Below, piece by piece: positions 26,800-35,881 of a stretch of DNA of 64,000 nt (within the stretch, counting starts at the first letter, position 1; the number at the start of each line of letters is the position of its first letter). Made by a program: the position numbers and the translations under genes. The stretch covers positions 62,001 to 126,000 of the forward strand of contig DATDBU010000116.1 of the NCBI GenBank assembly GCA_036524675.1, written 5' to 3'. The notes under the pieces are model-generated. The model was not told the DNA's origin. It worked only from the letters and a program-made list of their open reading frames with translations, and did no database searches. This DNA is from DATDAW01 sp036524675. GTDB taxonomy: Bacteria > Verrucomicrobiota > Verrucomicrobiia > Chthoniobacterales > DASVRZ01.

Positions 26800-28202
26800 C
26801 GGAACATGAGCAGTTCTGCGTTGGATTTTGTCGCTTTGACGTTTGTCACAAGCAATTCCATCGCTTCAACTGGCGGCAGCGCGGCCAGTTTTTTACGCAA
26901 CACGCCAACGCGTTGAAATTCATCCGGGTGATAGAGCAATTCATCACGTCGGGTACCGGACTTCAGGATGTGGATTGCTGGAAAGATCCGTTTTTCGACA
27001 AGCGCACGATCGAGATGGAGCTCCATGTTGCCGGTGCCCTTGAATTCTTCAAAAATCACGTCGTCCATTCGGCTGCCCGTCTCGACAAGGGCCGTTGCCA
27101 GGATGGTGAGGCTGCCGCCTTCCTCGACATTACGGGCGGCACCGAAGAAGCGCTTGGGCTTCAGCAGAGCCGATGCCTCGATACCGCCGGACATCGTGCG
27201 GCCTTTGGTGGGTTGAAGGTTGTTGTAGCCGCGGGCGAGACGTGTGATCGAATCGAGCAGAATAACGACGTGCTGGCCGAGCTCGACAAGGCGCTTGGCT
27301 CGTTCGATAACAAGATCGGCGACTTGCGTGTGCCGTTGTGCGTTCTCATCGAAAGTGGAGCTATAGATCTCGGCATCGACCGAGAGCTTGAAGTCCGTGA
27401 CCTCTTCAGGGCGCTCATCCACCAGGAGGAGAATGAGGTGAATTTCCGGGGACGTCACCCGTATGGACCTCGCAATCTCTTTGAGCATGATCGTTTTACC
27501 CGCACGCGGCGGAGCAACGATGAGTCCTCGTTGACCGCGGCCAAGCGGCGAAACGAGATCGATGATACGGGACGTAGCCGAGTTGGTAACGGTATTTTCG
27601 AGAATGATCCGTTTGTCCGGGAAAAGCGGCGTAAGATTGTCGAAATGCTTAGTTTCACGCCATTTCTCGGCAGGAACGCCTTCGATGGTCTCGATAAAAT
27701 CGAGCGCCATGAATTTTTCCTTGTCCCGCGGCGGCCGGATAGTGCCTGAAACCCTGTTACCCGTGCGGAGGAAGAAGCGTTTGAGCATCTGCGGCGCGAT
27801 ATAAACGTCGTCCGGCAACGGCTGGAAACTGTATTTGGGCCAACGAAGAAATCCATAGGTCTCTCCGGTGGGCTCGATCATCCCTTCGACCCGAATTTTG
27901 ACGCCCTGCGACAGCAGATAACGCACAATATCGAGAACGATATGATGACGGGAACGCTCCTGTGTGAGGCGAAGGCGAGCCGTTCGCGCGAGCTCAAGCA
28001 GCTGAATGAACGTGGCGTTGTGGAGATCGTCGAGGTGGATGTCGCCCTCGATCTTGTGTTCGCCCAGCTTCAAATCGGGTTTGGGCGGCGGTTCAGAAGT
28101 CATTACCGCAGGCGCAGGCATTTCCGCAGTGGCGGTAGTCGTCGCTTCGGCAGAGTTCTCAGAAATCGATTGCCCGGAATTTGGGCCGTTGTCTTCAAGC
28201 AT
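26796..28202 (-). CDS. rho: Transcription termination factor Rho
   Basis: 468 residues. After a 55-residue Ala/Glu/Pro-rich N-terminal extension come the SAP-like and cold-shock RNA-binding domains (GMIEPTGETYGFLRW) and the RecA-type ATPase with GLIVAPPRAGKTIMLKEI, LLLVDERPEEVTD and LDSITRLARGYNN. The QLMLF-like tail ends in NAELLMFR. It is a hexameric RNA helicase that ends transcription. Its ATG overlaps the coaE stop by 8 bp, so it lies inside the long operon that starts with the pilus-like genes. Confidence 0.97.
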   Translation of the reverse strand: MLEDNGPNSGQSISENSAEATTTATAEMPAPAVMTSEPPPKPDLKLGEHKIEGDIHLDDLHNATFIQLLELARTARLRLTQERSRHHIVLDIVRYLLSQGVKIRVEGMIEPTGETYGFLRWPKYSFQPLPDDVYIAPQMLKRFFLRTGNRVSGTIRPPRDKEKFMALDFIETIEGVPAEKWRETKHFDNLTPLFPDKRIILENTVTNSATSRIIDLVSPLGRGQRGLIVAPPRAGKTIMLKEIARSIRVTSPEIHLILLLVDERPEEVTDFKLSVDAEIYSSTFDENAQRHTQVADLVIERAKRLVELGQHVVILLDSITRLARGYNNLQPTKGRTMSGGIEASALLKPKRFFGAARNVEEGGSLTILATALVETGSRMDDVIFEEFKGTGNMELHLDRALVEKRIFPAIHILKSGTRRDELLYHPDEFQRVGVLRKKLAALPPVEAMELLVTNVKATKSNAELLMFR

Positions 28203-28809
28203 AACGCAGTTTCAAGCGTTCCACGGCCAGGATGATCTGGCTTTCCAGGACCGCTTTGGTGTGATCATTCCAAATTACAATATCTGCCCGTTGGATTTTA
28301 GTATCCTGAGGCATTTGAAAGTCGATGACGCGGCGGCTGGTTTCGGAAGACCAGCCTCGGTTCTCAGACAACCGGCGGATTCTCCGGTCGTCAGACGCCG
28401 CCACTACGATAACGCAATCGCACCAACTTTCACCCTGCGTTTCGTATAGAAGCGGGATTTCCGCAACGAAATAATCGCCTGAGTCGCGAAATTCTTGGCT
28501 GCGGGTGCTCCATTCCTCTCGGACGAGCGGATGAAGAATGCCTTCCAACGCCCGGCGGCGCGGCTCATCTGCGAAAACGAGTTCACGCAATTTTCCGCGG
28601 TCCACCCGACCGTCCGAAGCAATTACCTCTCCCCCAAAGGCAGCCCGAATTTGTTCGGCAACAACTGGATCGCCATCCAGCAATCGGCGGACAGTGGCAT
28701 CGGCAGAAAAAGCTTCGACTCTGCGGGTTTCCGACAGATGCCGGACCAGAAGCTCCGTTGCGGTTGTCTTACCCGTAGCCACGCCTCCAGTGACTCCGAG
28801 GACGGGCAT
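28195..28809 (-). CDS. coaE: Dephospho-CoA kinase
   Basis: 204 residues of typical CoaE length. VTGGVATGKTTATELLVRH at about 6-24 is the P-loop; LREL.F and LEGILHPLVREEW match the family acceptor region, and EIPLLYET the lid region. It phosphorylates the 3'-OH of dephospho-CoA in the last step of coenzyme A synthesis. It begins 6 bp after the secretin gene and overlaps rho by 8 bp. Confidence 0.94.
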   Translation of the reverse strand: MPVLGVTGGVATGKTTATELLVRHLSETRRVEAFSADATVRRLLDGDPVVAEQIRAAFGGEVIASDGRVDRGKLRELVFADEPRRRALEGILHPLVREEWSTRSQEFRDSGDYFVAEIPLLYETQGESWCDCVIVVAASDDRRIRRLSENRGWSSETSRRVIDFQMPQDTKIQRADIVIWNDHTKAVLESQIILAVERLKLRYA

Positions 28810-28815
28810 ACAGGT

Positions 28816-31431
28816 CTATTTCGAGAAATCCTTCGAAAAATCCGGTAATGGCTGGGGCGGCTGTTCAGCCGGATGCAGGGGCTCAACAACTTCCTCTTCC
28901 AGTTCCTCTTGATTCACAGGCTGTCCAGCTGGATTCATCAGGCGGGCCGTGACAAAAACGACCAGATTGCGTTTGATATGCTGGTCTGAACTGGAGCGGA
29001 AAAGACGTCCGATAAGGGGGATGTCACCGAGGAACGGTGTCTTATCTTCGATTTTTTGCACATCCTCACGTATAAGGCCGCCTATGACCACGGTTTGGCC
29101 ATCCCAGATGCTCACCTGTGTCTGAACTTTGCGTGAAGAAAAGATCGGCTGATTGATAATGTTGGGGGTGAGAACCACCGATGAGTTTCCCACCTGTATG
29201 CCAGCGACGATGATCGGACTGACCGTTTGAATTGGGCTGCCGTAGTTGATGAAACCTTCGAATTCGGTGACAGACGGAGCCAGCGTAAGGTCAATGGTCT
29301 GTCCATCCGGGCCTACCTGAGGCTCGACTTCAAGCGTCACGCCCACGTTGCGGGTCTCAAACGTAGTGGGCGTAGTGGGTGTAACGGGGAAGGAACTCGA
29401 CGTTGTCGATGTGCCGACCGTGCCCGTTCCTGCGCTCGCGCTGGAGGATCCAAAGGATTGCGGAATTTGGGGCGGATCGAATTCGGTCGGGTAACGGAAC
29501 TCGCGCACAATTTCGATAACAGCCCTCATCCCGCTCTTGGTTGTAACTCGCGGCGCAGAAAGCAGATCGACGCCTTTTTTCTGGTTCAAAGCGCGGATGA
29601 CCACCTGAAACTGGGGGTCTGTGAAGACGCCAGCTAGCCCAAAGATGCCCGGTGCCTTGAGTGAATTTCCGGTCAAGCCAAAGAGCAACGCGTCGATTGC
29701 GTTTGCGCTGATGGCTGTGGTGCCACTGCGATTTCCACCCGTTACCGGATTTGTTCCAACGGGAAGGCCCGTAATGGGATTGATAAACGGCCAGTCTGCA
29801 GGATCCAGCGGCAACTGGTTACCCTCGGTGCCACCACTCGCGAAGACGCGTTCGCTCTTATCGACATTGAAGGCGCCCAGAGTCCAGTCGAAGCCAAGTT
29901 CCTTGGTGTCCGTCTGTTGAATTTCCACAAACTTGGATTCGATTTCTATCTGTTTCGGAGCATCTTGCCGCGCCAGCTCGACCAATGTATCGATTAGGTC
30001 GAGATTTTCCTGAGTATTCTTGATGATAAGACGGCTGCCATTGGTCTGATAAATGGCGCTTGCACCAGGAGGGAACGAGACTCCCTGACCTTCAAGAAAC
30101 TCTTTTGCTCCAATTTTTTGGGCGATTCTTCCCCCTATACCAGCAGCGTCGCCCTGAGGTTGCGCATCCTCAGCTGGCGCTGCCGTACCCGTAATAAAAC
30201 CGGGCGGAACCTGATATTGTTTTGTGATCAGGACATCCGTTGGTTCGGAAAGAGGCACGATCGAAACCGCGTATGGCTCGATCTTGTATTTCAGATTCGC
30301 CAGGTTGGTGATGTACTTCAACGCCTCAATCATTGGGACGTTGGAAAGCGAAAGCGTAATGGGTATTTCAGTTGGACTTATCGAAGGAGCAGGTGCCTCC
30401 GTTTCCACAGGTGCCGGAGTTTCCAAACCGGGAATCACGGGGGCGGATGGCGCCGCGGGAGCAGCTGAAGAGGATGGCCGGTAGCTGGATTCCAACTTGA
30501 GCACAATATTAACACCTCGACGGCTGGCATCTGGCTCGGGATCCAGGTCACGGCTTCGGCTTTTCAAATACTCGATCGCCTCCCGAATCGTGGCGTCCTT
30601 GAATTCAATGCGGGGGAAAATGATGCGGTTAAGTTTGCCAGTAATATAACTGGTCCCCTGCGGACCGGTTTCTGGTCCGGTGATCACAACGCCCGTGCCC
30701 ACACCATATTTTTTCACCGGACTTTCCCAAGATTTACTCACCTGCCAGATCGCACGTGTACGGGCTTCGTTGTAAGCTTCGTCAGCGTATTCGAGGCGGG
30801 CTTTGTGAATCTTTTCCTGGCCACGGCGGGCAGCTACATTGGTAGGATCGATGCTGAGAACTTGTTCATAGCGTTTAAACGCCAGGTCATAACGGCCACT
30901 GTCGTAAAATCCGTCCGCTTCAACGAGATACTTCTTCACCTCTTCAACGCTGGCGATAAACTTGGGGCCGATCGTTTTATTATAGTAATCCGGCTCCGCA
31001 AGGCGATCGAGGATGACCTTGGCGTCGCGATCGTAGGGATTGTATTCAAGAGCAAGGGCGAGGACAGCCTGTGCGTCCTGATATCGGCCTTCGCTGATGC
31101 GCTGCTCGGCCAGCTTCACGCTGGCCTTGGAGAATTTCTTAAACGCAACGGAACGCTGTTCGGCGGTTGTTACAGCATCGGGCAAATAAACGAGCGCCTG
31201 TTTATAGTGGGTAACCGCTTCCTCATATTGCTCGTTCCCGTAGGCTGCGTCGCCCAACCGGATGGCCTCCTCAGCCTGGAGCGCACGTTCCTGCCGGCGG
31301 GCAATTTCCCGTTCGGCGACGCCGGAGATACTTCCGTAGCCTTCCCCGGCACGCGCGGATTGTGGAAACTGACAGACCGTCGCGGCGATGACGGCAATCA
31401 GCAGGGCGGGGACAATGCATCTGGGGGTCAT
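28816..31431 (-). CDS. TPR-containing secretin of the Amuc_1098 / PilQ-like family
   Basis: 871 residues. A signal peptide (1-28) precedes TPR-like helices (about 50-240: EEAVTHYKQALVYLPDA, RYDLAFKRYEQVLSIDPTN). Two N-domain-like segments (about 270-410) are separated by an Ala/Pro linker, and the secretin barrel domain covers about 515-840, with VDLLSAPRVTTKSG, VGVTLEVEPQVG and VVIGGLIREDVQKIEDKTPFLG (in parts). It should form the outer membrane gate. TPR repeats in place of AMIN domains match Akkermansia Amuc_1098 rather than classical PilQ. It is the last of five adjacent pilus-like genes and is followed 6 bp later by coaE. Confidence 0.92.
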   Translation of the reverse strand: MTPRCIVPALLIAVIAATVCQFPQSARAGEGYGSISGVAEREIARRQERALQAEEAIRLGDAAYGNEQYEEAVTHYKQALVYLPDAVTTAEQRSVAFKKFSKASVKLAEQRISEGRYQDAQAVLALALEYNPYDRDAKVILDRLAEPDYYNKTIGPKFIASVEEVKKYLVEADGFYDSGRYDLAFKRYEQVLSIDPTNVAARRGQEKIHKARLEYADEAYNEARTRAIWQVSKSWESPVKKYGVGTGVVITGPETGPQGTSYITGKLNRIIFPRIEFKDATIREAIEYLKSRSRDLDPEPDASRRGVNIVLKLESSYRPSSSAAPAAPSAPVIPGLETPAPVETEAPAPSISPTEIPITLSLSNVPMIEALKYITNLANLKYKIEPYAVSIVPLSEPTDVLITKQYQVPPGFITGTAAPAEDAQPQGDAAGIGGRIAQKIGAKEFLEGQGVSFPPGASAIYQTNGSRLIIKNTQENLDLIDTLVELARQDAPKQIEIESKFVEIQQTDTKELGFDWTLGAFNVDKSERVFASGGTEGNQLPLDPADWPFINPITGLPVGTNPVTGGNRSGTTAISANAIDALLFGLTGNSLKAPGIFGLAGVFTDPQFQVVIRALNQKKGVDLLSAPRVTTKSGMRAVIEIVREFRYPTEFDPPQIPQSFGSSSASAGTGTVGTSTTSSSFPVTPTTPTTFETRNVGVTLEVEPQVGPDGQTIDLTLAPSVTEFEGFINYGSPIQTVSPIIVAGIQVGNSSVVLTPNIINQPIFSSRKVQTQVSIWDGQTVVIGGLIREDVQKIEDKTPFLGDIPLIGRLFRSSSDQHIKRNLVVFVTARLMNPAGQPVNQEELEEEVVEPLHPAEQPPQPLPDFSKDFSK

Positions 31432-31504
31432 ATCGATGAGGAGAGTAGAACTATTAGAGCGGAACTAGCGTCGGCGAGGTCTCAAATTTGTAGCCACCAT
31501 GTAT

Positions 31505-32443
31505 TTACAGCTTTGGAACCTGAATCTCCGCCCCGGTGCCGAGATTCTTGATTAGGGCTTCGGATTGATTGATGTCAATCAATTTATAGGTGGTTTTGTC
31601 ATCGGGGCTTAGCTGGAAATCCTGATCTTTCTTTTTCGTAAATTCGGAGCCATCCCAGAGATATGCAAACTCGGCGTAAACGTCCGGCGAATTCACAATT
31701 TTGCGAATTGGCAAGACCATTTCCTCACCGGTGATCTGACTTTTGATCGTCAGCTCAGAGGTGTCTTCGGGTATTCCAAGTTTATTAGTGACGAATTTCT
31801 CTTCAAAATTCTGGATCTTAAAGGGCGTGCCCGTGATCATATCCCCGGTTTTCAAGAACTGGGATGGGCGTTTCAAATCAATGGTATTGATCTGGAACGT
31901 TTCACCGTCGCGAGCTTCGAAAACAATACGGAACGGGACCTGGATGAATTTCTTGAGCCGCAGTTTGTCCGTGTATGGCGGATGTTTCTTCGGATCTTGC
32001 GGATCGGTTTTTCCCTTCCACTCTTCGAAATTGGTGAACTTGTCGTTGTCAGGATCCTGGTCAAGGACGTCGGCCTGGAGAATTTCACCGTCGAGATGGT
32101 TCTCGAAGAACCAAATATTGGGCACGGGCGGATGGTAAGGTTCGCCACCAGCATCAAAAAGCTGGATGGTGTCATTAGGCTTAAGAACGTATTTTTTTGA
32201 GACGAACAACGACCCGTTGTAATGGCCCCACTTTGGCGCTTGTTCGAGAGCAGTTTGCGCGGCCTTTATTGGGTCGAGCGGCAAGGGCTTGATTTTCGCA
32301 CTCGGGGAAAACGGTTGAAGAAACTGGCTAAACGCGTCTTTGAAATGTTGAACCTCAAAAAAAAGGAACGCGGACGACGCTAGTAACAACGCGGCCGCCG
32401 CCAGCAGAATCACCCGATCATATTTAGCCTTAAAAAATTCCAT
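31505..32443 (-). CDS. Amuc_1099-like pilus-system protein
   Basis: 312 residues. An N-terminal membrane anchor (RVILLAAAALLLASSAFLFF, 10-29) is followed by a periplasmic part. Residues about 130-155 (DQDPDNDKFTNFEEWKGKTD) form a calcium-binding-like thrombospondin type 3/EF-hand-type loop. The rest is beta-rich, with repeated small domains (about 165-310) that could play the role of PilP at the secretin. The family is assigned by position between the Amuc_1100-like and secretin genes and by general layout; sequence identity to Amuc_1099 was not computed. Confidence 0.8.
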   Translation of the reverse strand: MEFFKAKYDRVILLAAAALLLASSAFLFFEVQHFKDAFSQFLQPFSPSAKIKPLPLDPIKAAQTALEQAPKWGHYNGSLFVSKKYVLKPNDTIQLFDAGGEPYHPPVPNIWFFENHLDGEILQADVLDQDPDNDKFTNFEEWKGKTDPQDPKKHPPYTDKLRLKKFIQVPFRIVFEARDGETFQINTIDLKRPSQFLKTGDMITGTPFKIQNFEEKFVTNKLGIPEDTSELTIKSQITGEEMVLPIRKIVNSPDVYAEFAYLWDGSEFTKKKDQDFQLSPDDKTTYKLIDINQSEALIKNLGTGAEIQVPKL

Positions 32444-32449
32444 GGGGAT

Positions 32450-33397
32450 CTATTGGGCTGGCGTGGGCGAAACTTCTGCATTCGGCGCAGGAGTGAAATA
32501 AACAAGGTCGATGATCAAAGTCGCATCGACCTGTTCCGAGCCGACGATAATCTTTGCGGCGGCAGCAGTGCCCGGCTGCGATGGTGCCTCGATTGGAGGG
32601 GTTGCGCCTCCGACCTCGGCGGCGCCACCGCGAAGCGGCCCATTAAGTTGTTCGTTCTCGACGCGAATCGCTCGTACGACCAGAAACTGGTCGGTTGTAA
32701 GTAGTTGGTTAAGAATCGTCTGAATGCTGTTCTGGTAACCTTTGACGGAAATTTCGAAGGGATATTTGACGAGCAGGGGGCCTGCAGAGGGCTCTTTCTC
32801 CGGTCGAACACCCGCAGCATATTGCGGTTCGGGAGGCAGATTCGCCGGAGCGGATCCTTCCTCTCCAGGAACGGGAACGCGCACGATGTCGCCAATGAAA
32901 GCGACTTTGAGATCGATGATCGATTCGACGAGTTTCTCAATAACCGTGAGTTGCCAGTCGAGCACACCGGCAATCTCATTTGCAGGAAGGCTGGCATCGT
33001 ATTTGTCGAAACCTAAAAAGAATTTCTCCGGCAGCGCGACACCTTTAGTCTTCGCTCGAGAAATGGTGGCTGTAACAGCGGCACGCAACCGATTCTGAAA
33101 TGCAGCCGGATCGACAGGCTTGATCTCACCCTGCTTGTTGACCAAGCTGACCCGTAAATTGGAAATGGCCTTGCTGAATTCCGCTTGCTGAGCCTGAAGA
33201 TTTTTCAGGTTTTCCTGATTACGAAACGGAGCGAGGGAACGGAGCTGGGCTAGTGACGCCACCCTACTGCTATACGTCTCAAGCGCGGCATCATGTTTGG
33301 ATTTCTCAGAGAACAGCAGATAGCAAAGAGCAAAGGCAAGCAAAAGGATCACGCCAAGGAGCGCGGCCAAACCTTTGTTTTCTTTGAACCAGTTCAT
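32450..33397 (-). CDS. Amuc_1100-like (PilO-like) membrane protein
   Basis: 315 residues, nearly the 317 of Akkermansia Amuc_1100. The short cytoplasmic tip and TM helix (MNWFKENKGLAALLGVILL) match MSNWITDNKPAAMVAGVGLL as I remember it. Further shared blocks are TAFQNEL versus AAFQNRL, LGFDKYDASLPANEIAGVLDW in the same place as the Amuc LGFQVYSTQAPSVQAAS segment, an IRVENEQLNGP versus IRIRNERMMPP block, and a VGSEQVDATLIIDLVYF end. A helix plus ferredoxin-like fold like PilO is expected. Amuc_1100 is the TLR2-stimulating protein of A. muciniphila. The start ATG overlaps the pilM-like stop by 4 bp (ATGA); the longer frame to 33451 runs into that gene. Confidence 0.9.
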   Translation of the reverse strand: MNWFKENKGLAALLGVILLLAFALCYLLFSEKSKHDAALETYSSRVASLAQLRSLAPFRNQENLKNLQAQQAEFSKAISNLRVSLVNKQGEIKPVDPAAFQNRLRAAVTATISRAKTKGVALPEKFFLGFDKYDASLPANEIAGVLDWQLTVIEKLVESIIDLKVAFIGDIVRVPVPGEEGSAPANLPPEPQYAAGVRPEKEPSAGPLLVKYPFEISVKGYQNSIQTILNQLLTTDQFLVVRAIRVENEQLNGPLRGGAAEVGGATPPIEAPSQPGTAAAAKIIVGSEQVDATLIIDLVYFTPAPNAEVSPTPAQ

Positions 33398-35181
33398 TTG
33401 AGGGAAATGGGTTCCTTTAGGGGAAGTGTAAGTTCGTAATCGAACGCCCAAGCAGAGGAGTCCACATCTTTGCGGACGGTGATAACTGCGTTTTTCTTCG
33501 TCGGATCAATCTCGAAAAAGGGCGATTTCAGAAGATTGGTAAAGAACTGGTCCACGACCTGACTGTTTTCGATGTAGAGGCCTTTGAGAATAATCTGATC
33601 GATAACGGGACCGGTCGCAGCATTTGCCAAGGGCGCGACTCCGGGCTTGGGTTGGATGGCTTTTGAGGCTGGCGTCGTTCGCGTCGGAGAAGGTGTGGCT
33701 GTTTGCTGAGCTGTGATGGCTTTGACATCACCAAAGCTGAGCGGTTTGCCAAATTGCAGGGGCTCCATCGCCGTGACCCAGATTTTTTCCTCGGGCAGAC
33801 GTTGATTGATGTCGTCGATCAACCGCACCCAAACTTCCCGCCGGGCAATCGCCTCCAGGATCGGCGCAATCCGGGTAGTTTCTTCCTTTACCCGTTTGTC
33901 GATGGCCTTGAACTTACTGTCAAAACTCTGGAGCCGGCTTGTTTCAGCGACGACTTTATCAGTAACCTCAGTAATTTTTTCGGTTGCTTGTTTAAAATAC
34001 AACCACCAGCCAGCGAGGAGGAGCAATAGGATGAAGCCGGCGCCGACAAGGTAAGGCTTCCGTTTCGCCATCTCCTGCCGACGGACAAGTTCCGGAGGAA
34101 GAAGGTTAAGTTCAATGGGACATTCCCCGTTTTTACGGAGAGTCGTACCCACGAGTTCGCCGAGCGAGTGGGCTTCCCGTCCAACCTTTTCGACATCCAC
34201 CGACGGACCGACGGGCACGTTTTTCAGCGGATTGAAATACTCCACCGGTAGCTGCATCTTCTCATGAAAGAATTCCTTCATGTACACCAGATTGGCGCTG
34301 CCACCCGCGAGGTACATGCGAACGGGCTGGCTGCCGGCCTGTTGCGACCGGTAAAAACTGATCGAACGCACAATCTCCATGTGCAGCCGCGTCATGGTGT
34401 TGCGTATGATTTTTGAGACGCGCGCGACATCGGGGTCATCAGGCTCCGCATAAGAACCGCCAAGCCCGACGAAGCCGTCCCTTTTCTTCCGGTTTTCCGC
34501 ATCCGCCAAAGGCTCCTGGAATTCCTTGGAGATTGCAGTCGTTATGGTCTGTCCGCCGATCGGAATGCTGCGGCTAAAAACGTGCTGCGGTTCAACAAAA
34601 ATCAAATTGGTCGTGCGGGCCCCAATATCAGCGATCAGCGAACATCCCGTAACGTTTTCGTAGTTGTACCGGAAAGCGTTGTAGAGCGCCATGGGTGCCA
34701 CATCGACAAGTTCGGTCTCAAGACCGGCTTGTTCAGCGGACGCATCGATTTCCCCGAGGAGGTCGGATTTGATCGCAACCAGGACAACGCCGAGCCTGTC
34801 CGGGTCGCTTCCACCCACAAGCTGATAGTCCCAAACGACTTCCGTGATGGGAAAAGGTACGTTTTGCTGGGCTTCAAAACCGATAATTTGTTCGATCTTG
34901 TCCTCATCGACCGTGGGCAATTTTACAAAGCGAGTAAAAACGGATTGGGACGGGATGCAGAGATTGACTTTCTCGCGACGAGCTTTCAGATCATGGATCA
35001 GCTCGGTGATCGCACTGGTGACGTGAGCGGATTTCGCCCCATCGGACGCTCCATCGAAAAGCAGATCCCTCGATTCGTATGCATTTAGAATGAGTCCTCC
35101 GGATTCCGAGGACGCGAAATCCGCGAGCGTGACGGTCTGTGTGCCGAGGTTTAGGCTCAGCAATCGGGAGGGAGCAGCCAT
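33394..35181 (-). CDS. PilM-PilN fusion (Amuc_1101-like)
   Basis: 595 residues. Residues 1-350 are an actin-like PilM ATPase: LSLNLGTQTVTLADF at the start, DIGARTTNLIFVE near 185 and MYLAGGSANLVYMKEFF near 290. From about 357 the chain turns into a PilN: IELNLLPPELVRRQEMAKR, then a TM helix (YLVGAGFILLLLLAGWWLYF, about 377-396), a coiled coil, and WVRLIDDINQRLPEEKIWV (about 450-468). The natural PilM-PilN join would tether the cytoplasmic ATPase to the inner membrane. The start ATG 35181 is chosen because it gives the PilM N-terminus and lies 23 bp after the upstream gene. Confidence 0.9.
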   Translation of the reverse strand: MAAPSRLLSLNLGTQTVTLADFASSESGGLILNAYESRDLLFDGASDGAKSAHVTSAITELIHDLKARREKVNLCIPSQSVFTRFVKLPTVDEDKIEQIIGFEAQQNVPFPITEVVWDYQLVGGSDPDRLGVVLVAIKSDLLGEIDASAEQAGLETELVDVAPMALYNAFRYNYENVTGCSLIADIGARTTNLIFVEPQHVFSRSIPIGGQTITTAISKEFQEPLADAENRKKRDGFVGLGGSYAEPDDPDVARVSKIIRNTMTRLHMEIVRSISFYRSQQAGSQPVRMYLAGGSANLVYMKEFFHEKMQLPVEYFNPLKNVPVGPSVDVEKVGREAHSLGELVGTTLRKNGECPIELNLLPPELVRRQEMAKRKPYLVGAGFILLLLLAGWWLYFKQATEKITEVTDKVVAETSRLQSFDSKFKAIDKRVKEETTRIAPILEAIARREVWVRLIDDINQRLPEEKIWVTAMEPLQFGKPLSFGDVKAITAQQTATPSPTRTTPASKAIQPKPGVAPLANAATGPVIDQIILKGLYIENSQVVDQFFTNLLKSPFFEIDPTKKNAVITVRKDVDSSAWAFDYELTLPLKEPISLK

Positions 35182-35204
35182 CAGGTGGAATTCTTGAGCA
35201 AGAT

Positions 35205-35792
35205 TTAGTTTCGGGCGCTGGATCTTATGGCTTCGTACCGGTCCCAATATAAGGGAGCAAACGGTGTCTCGGATTTATTCAAGAGAAAACCAGTTTTCTG
35301 AGGCATCGTACTCCACCAACCGGCTTTTTCGTTCCTCCATGGGCCAAACGCGAGGAGCTGGCCTTGTTTACTGATTTCGACGCTCACACGTTCCATCGAG
35401 CTGGGCGTCACGGTGGCACCGTCCATGATACGCGCCATGGACCGGGGCGAAATATACATTACGGAATATAGACTCCTGCCCTTCGGGATGTTCACGTGTG
35501 TGACTTCGCCAACGAAGAGCAGTTTGTTGATCTGCACGTAATACCGGAACGTGAGCTCTTCGGTGAATTCAGGCAACGCTTCAAACATCGTCTCAATTTC
35601 CATCCATTTGCCGATGATTTCGGACCGGCGCTGGTCACCCGTGTATTGATAGTCCGGTGTGTCGAGGAAAGAAACCGTCACCTTCCTGATTTCATAATCC
35701 TTGGGACGCCTCTGTGCCTCCGCATCCTGAAGGAAGATGGCAAGAAACGAAATGATAAGAAGGGACAACGAGATCTTGGGAGAGACTGTCAT
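35205..35792 (-). CDS. Amuc_1102-like pilus-system protein
   Basis: 195 residues with a signal peptide (1-26, LSLLIISFLAIFLQDAEA). The mature part is beta-rich with aromatic residues (FLDTPDYQY, LTFRYYVQINKLLFVGEV, FGPWRNEKAGWW, PLYWDRYEAIR). It is the first gene of the pilus-like run and matches the place of Amuc_1102 in Akkermansia. A periplasmic or surface role is inferred. No sortase, pilin or Class III signal is present. Confidence 0.8.
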   Translation of the reverse strand: MTVSPKISLSLLIISFLAIFLQDAEAQRRPKDYEIRKVTVSFLDTPDYQYTGDQRRSEIIGKWMEIETMFEALPEFTEELTFRYYVQINKLLFVGEVTHVNIPKGRSLYSVMYISPRSMARIMDGATVTPSSMERVSVEISKQGQLLAFGPWRNEKAGWWSTMPQKTGFLLNKSETPFAPLYWDRYEAIRSSARN

Positions 35793-35881
35793 TTAAGGGG
35801 GAACTCTATTAGCTAGGTCATTGGCGTACGGCCTGTCAAAGGCAAAAAGGGTCGCACAAACGGAAAATACTGAAATTTCGC

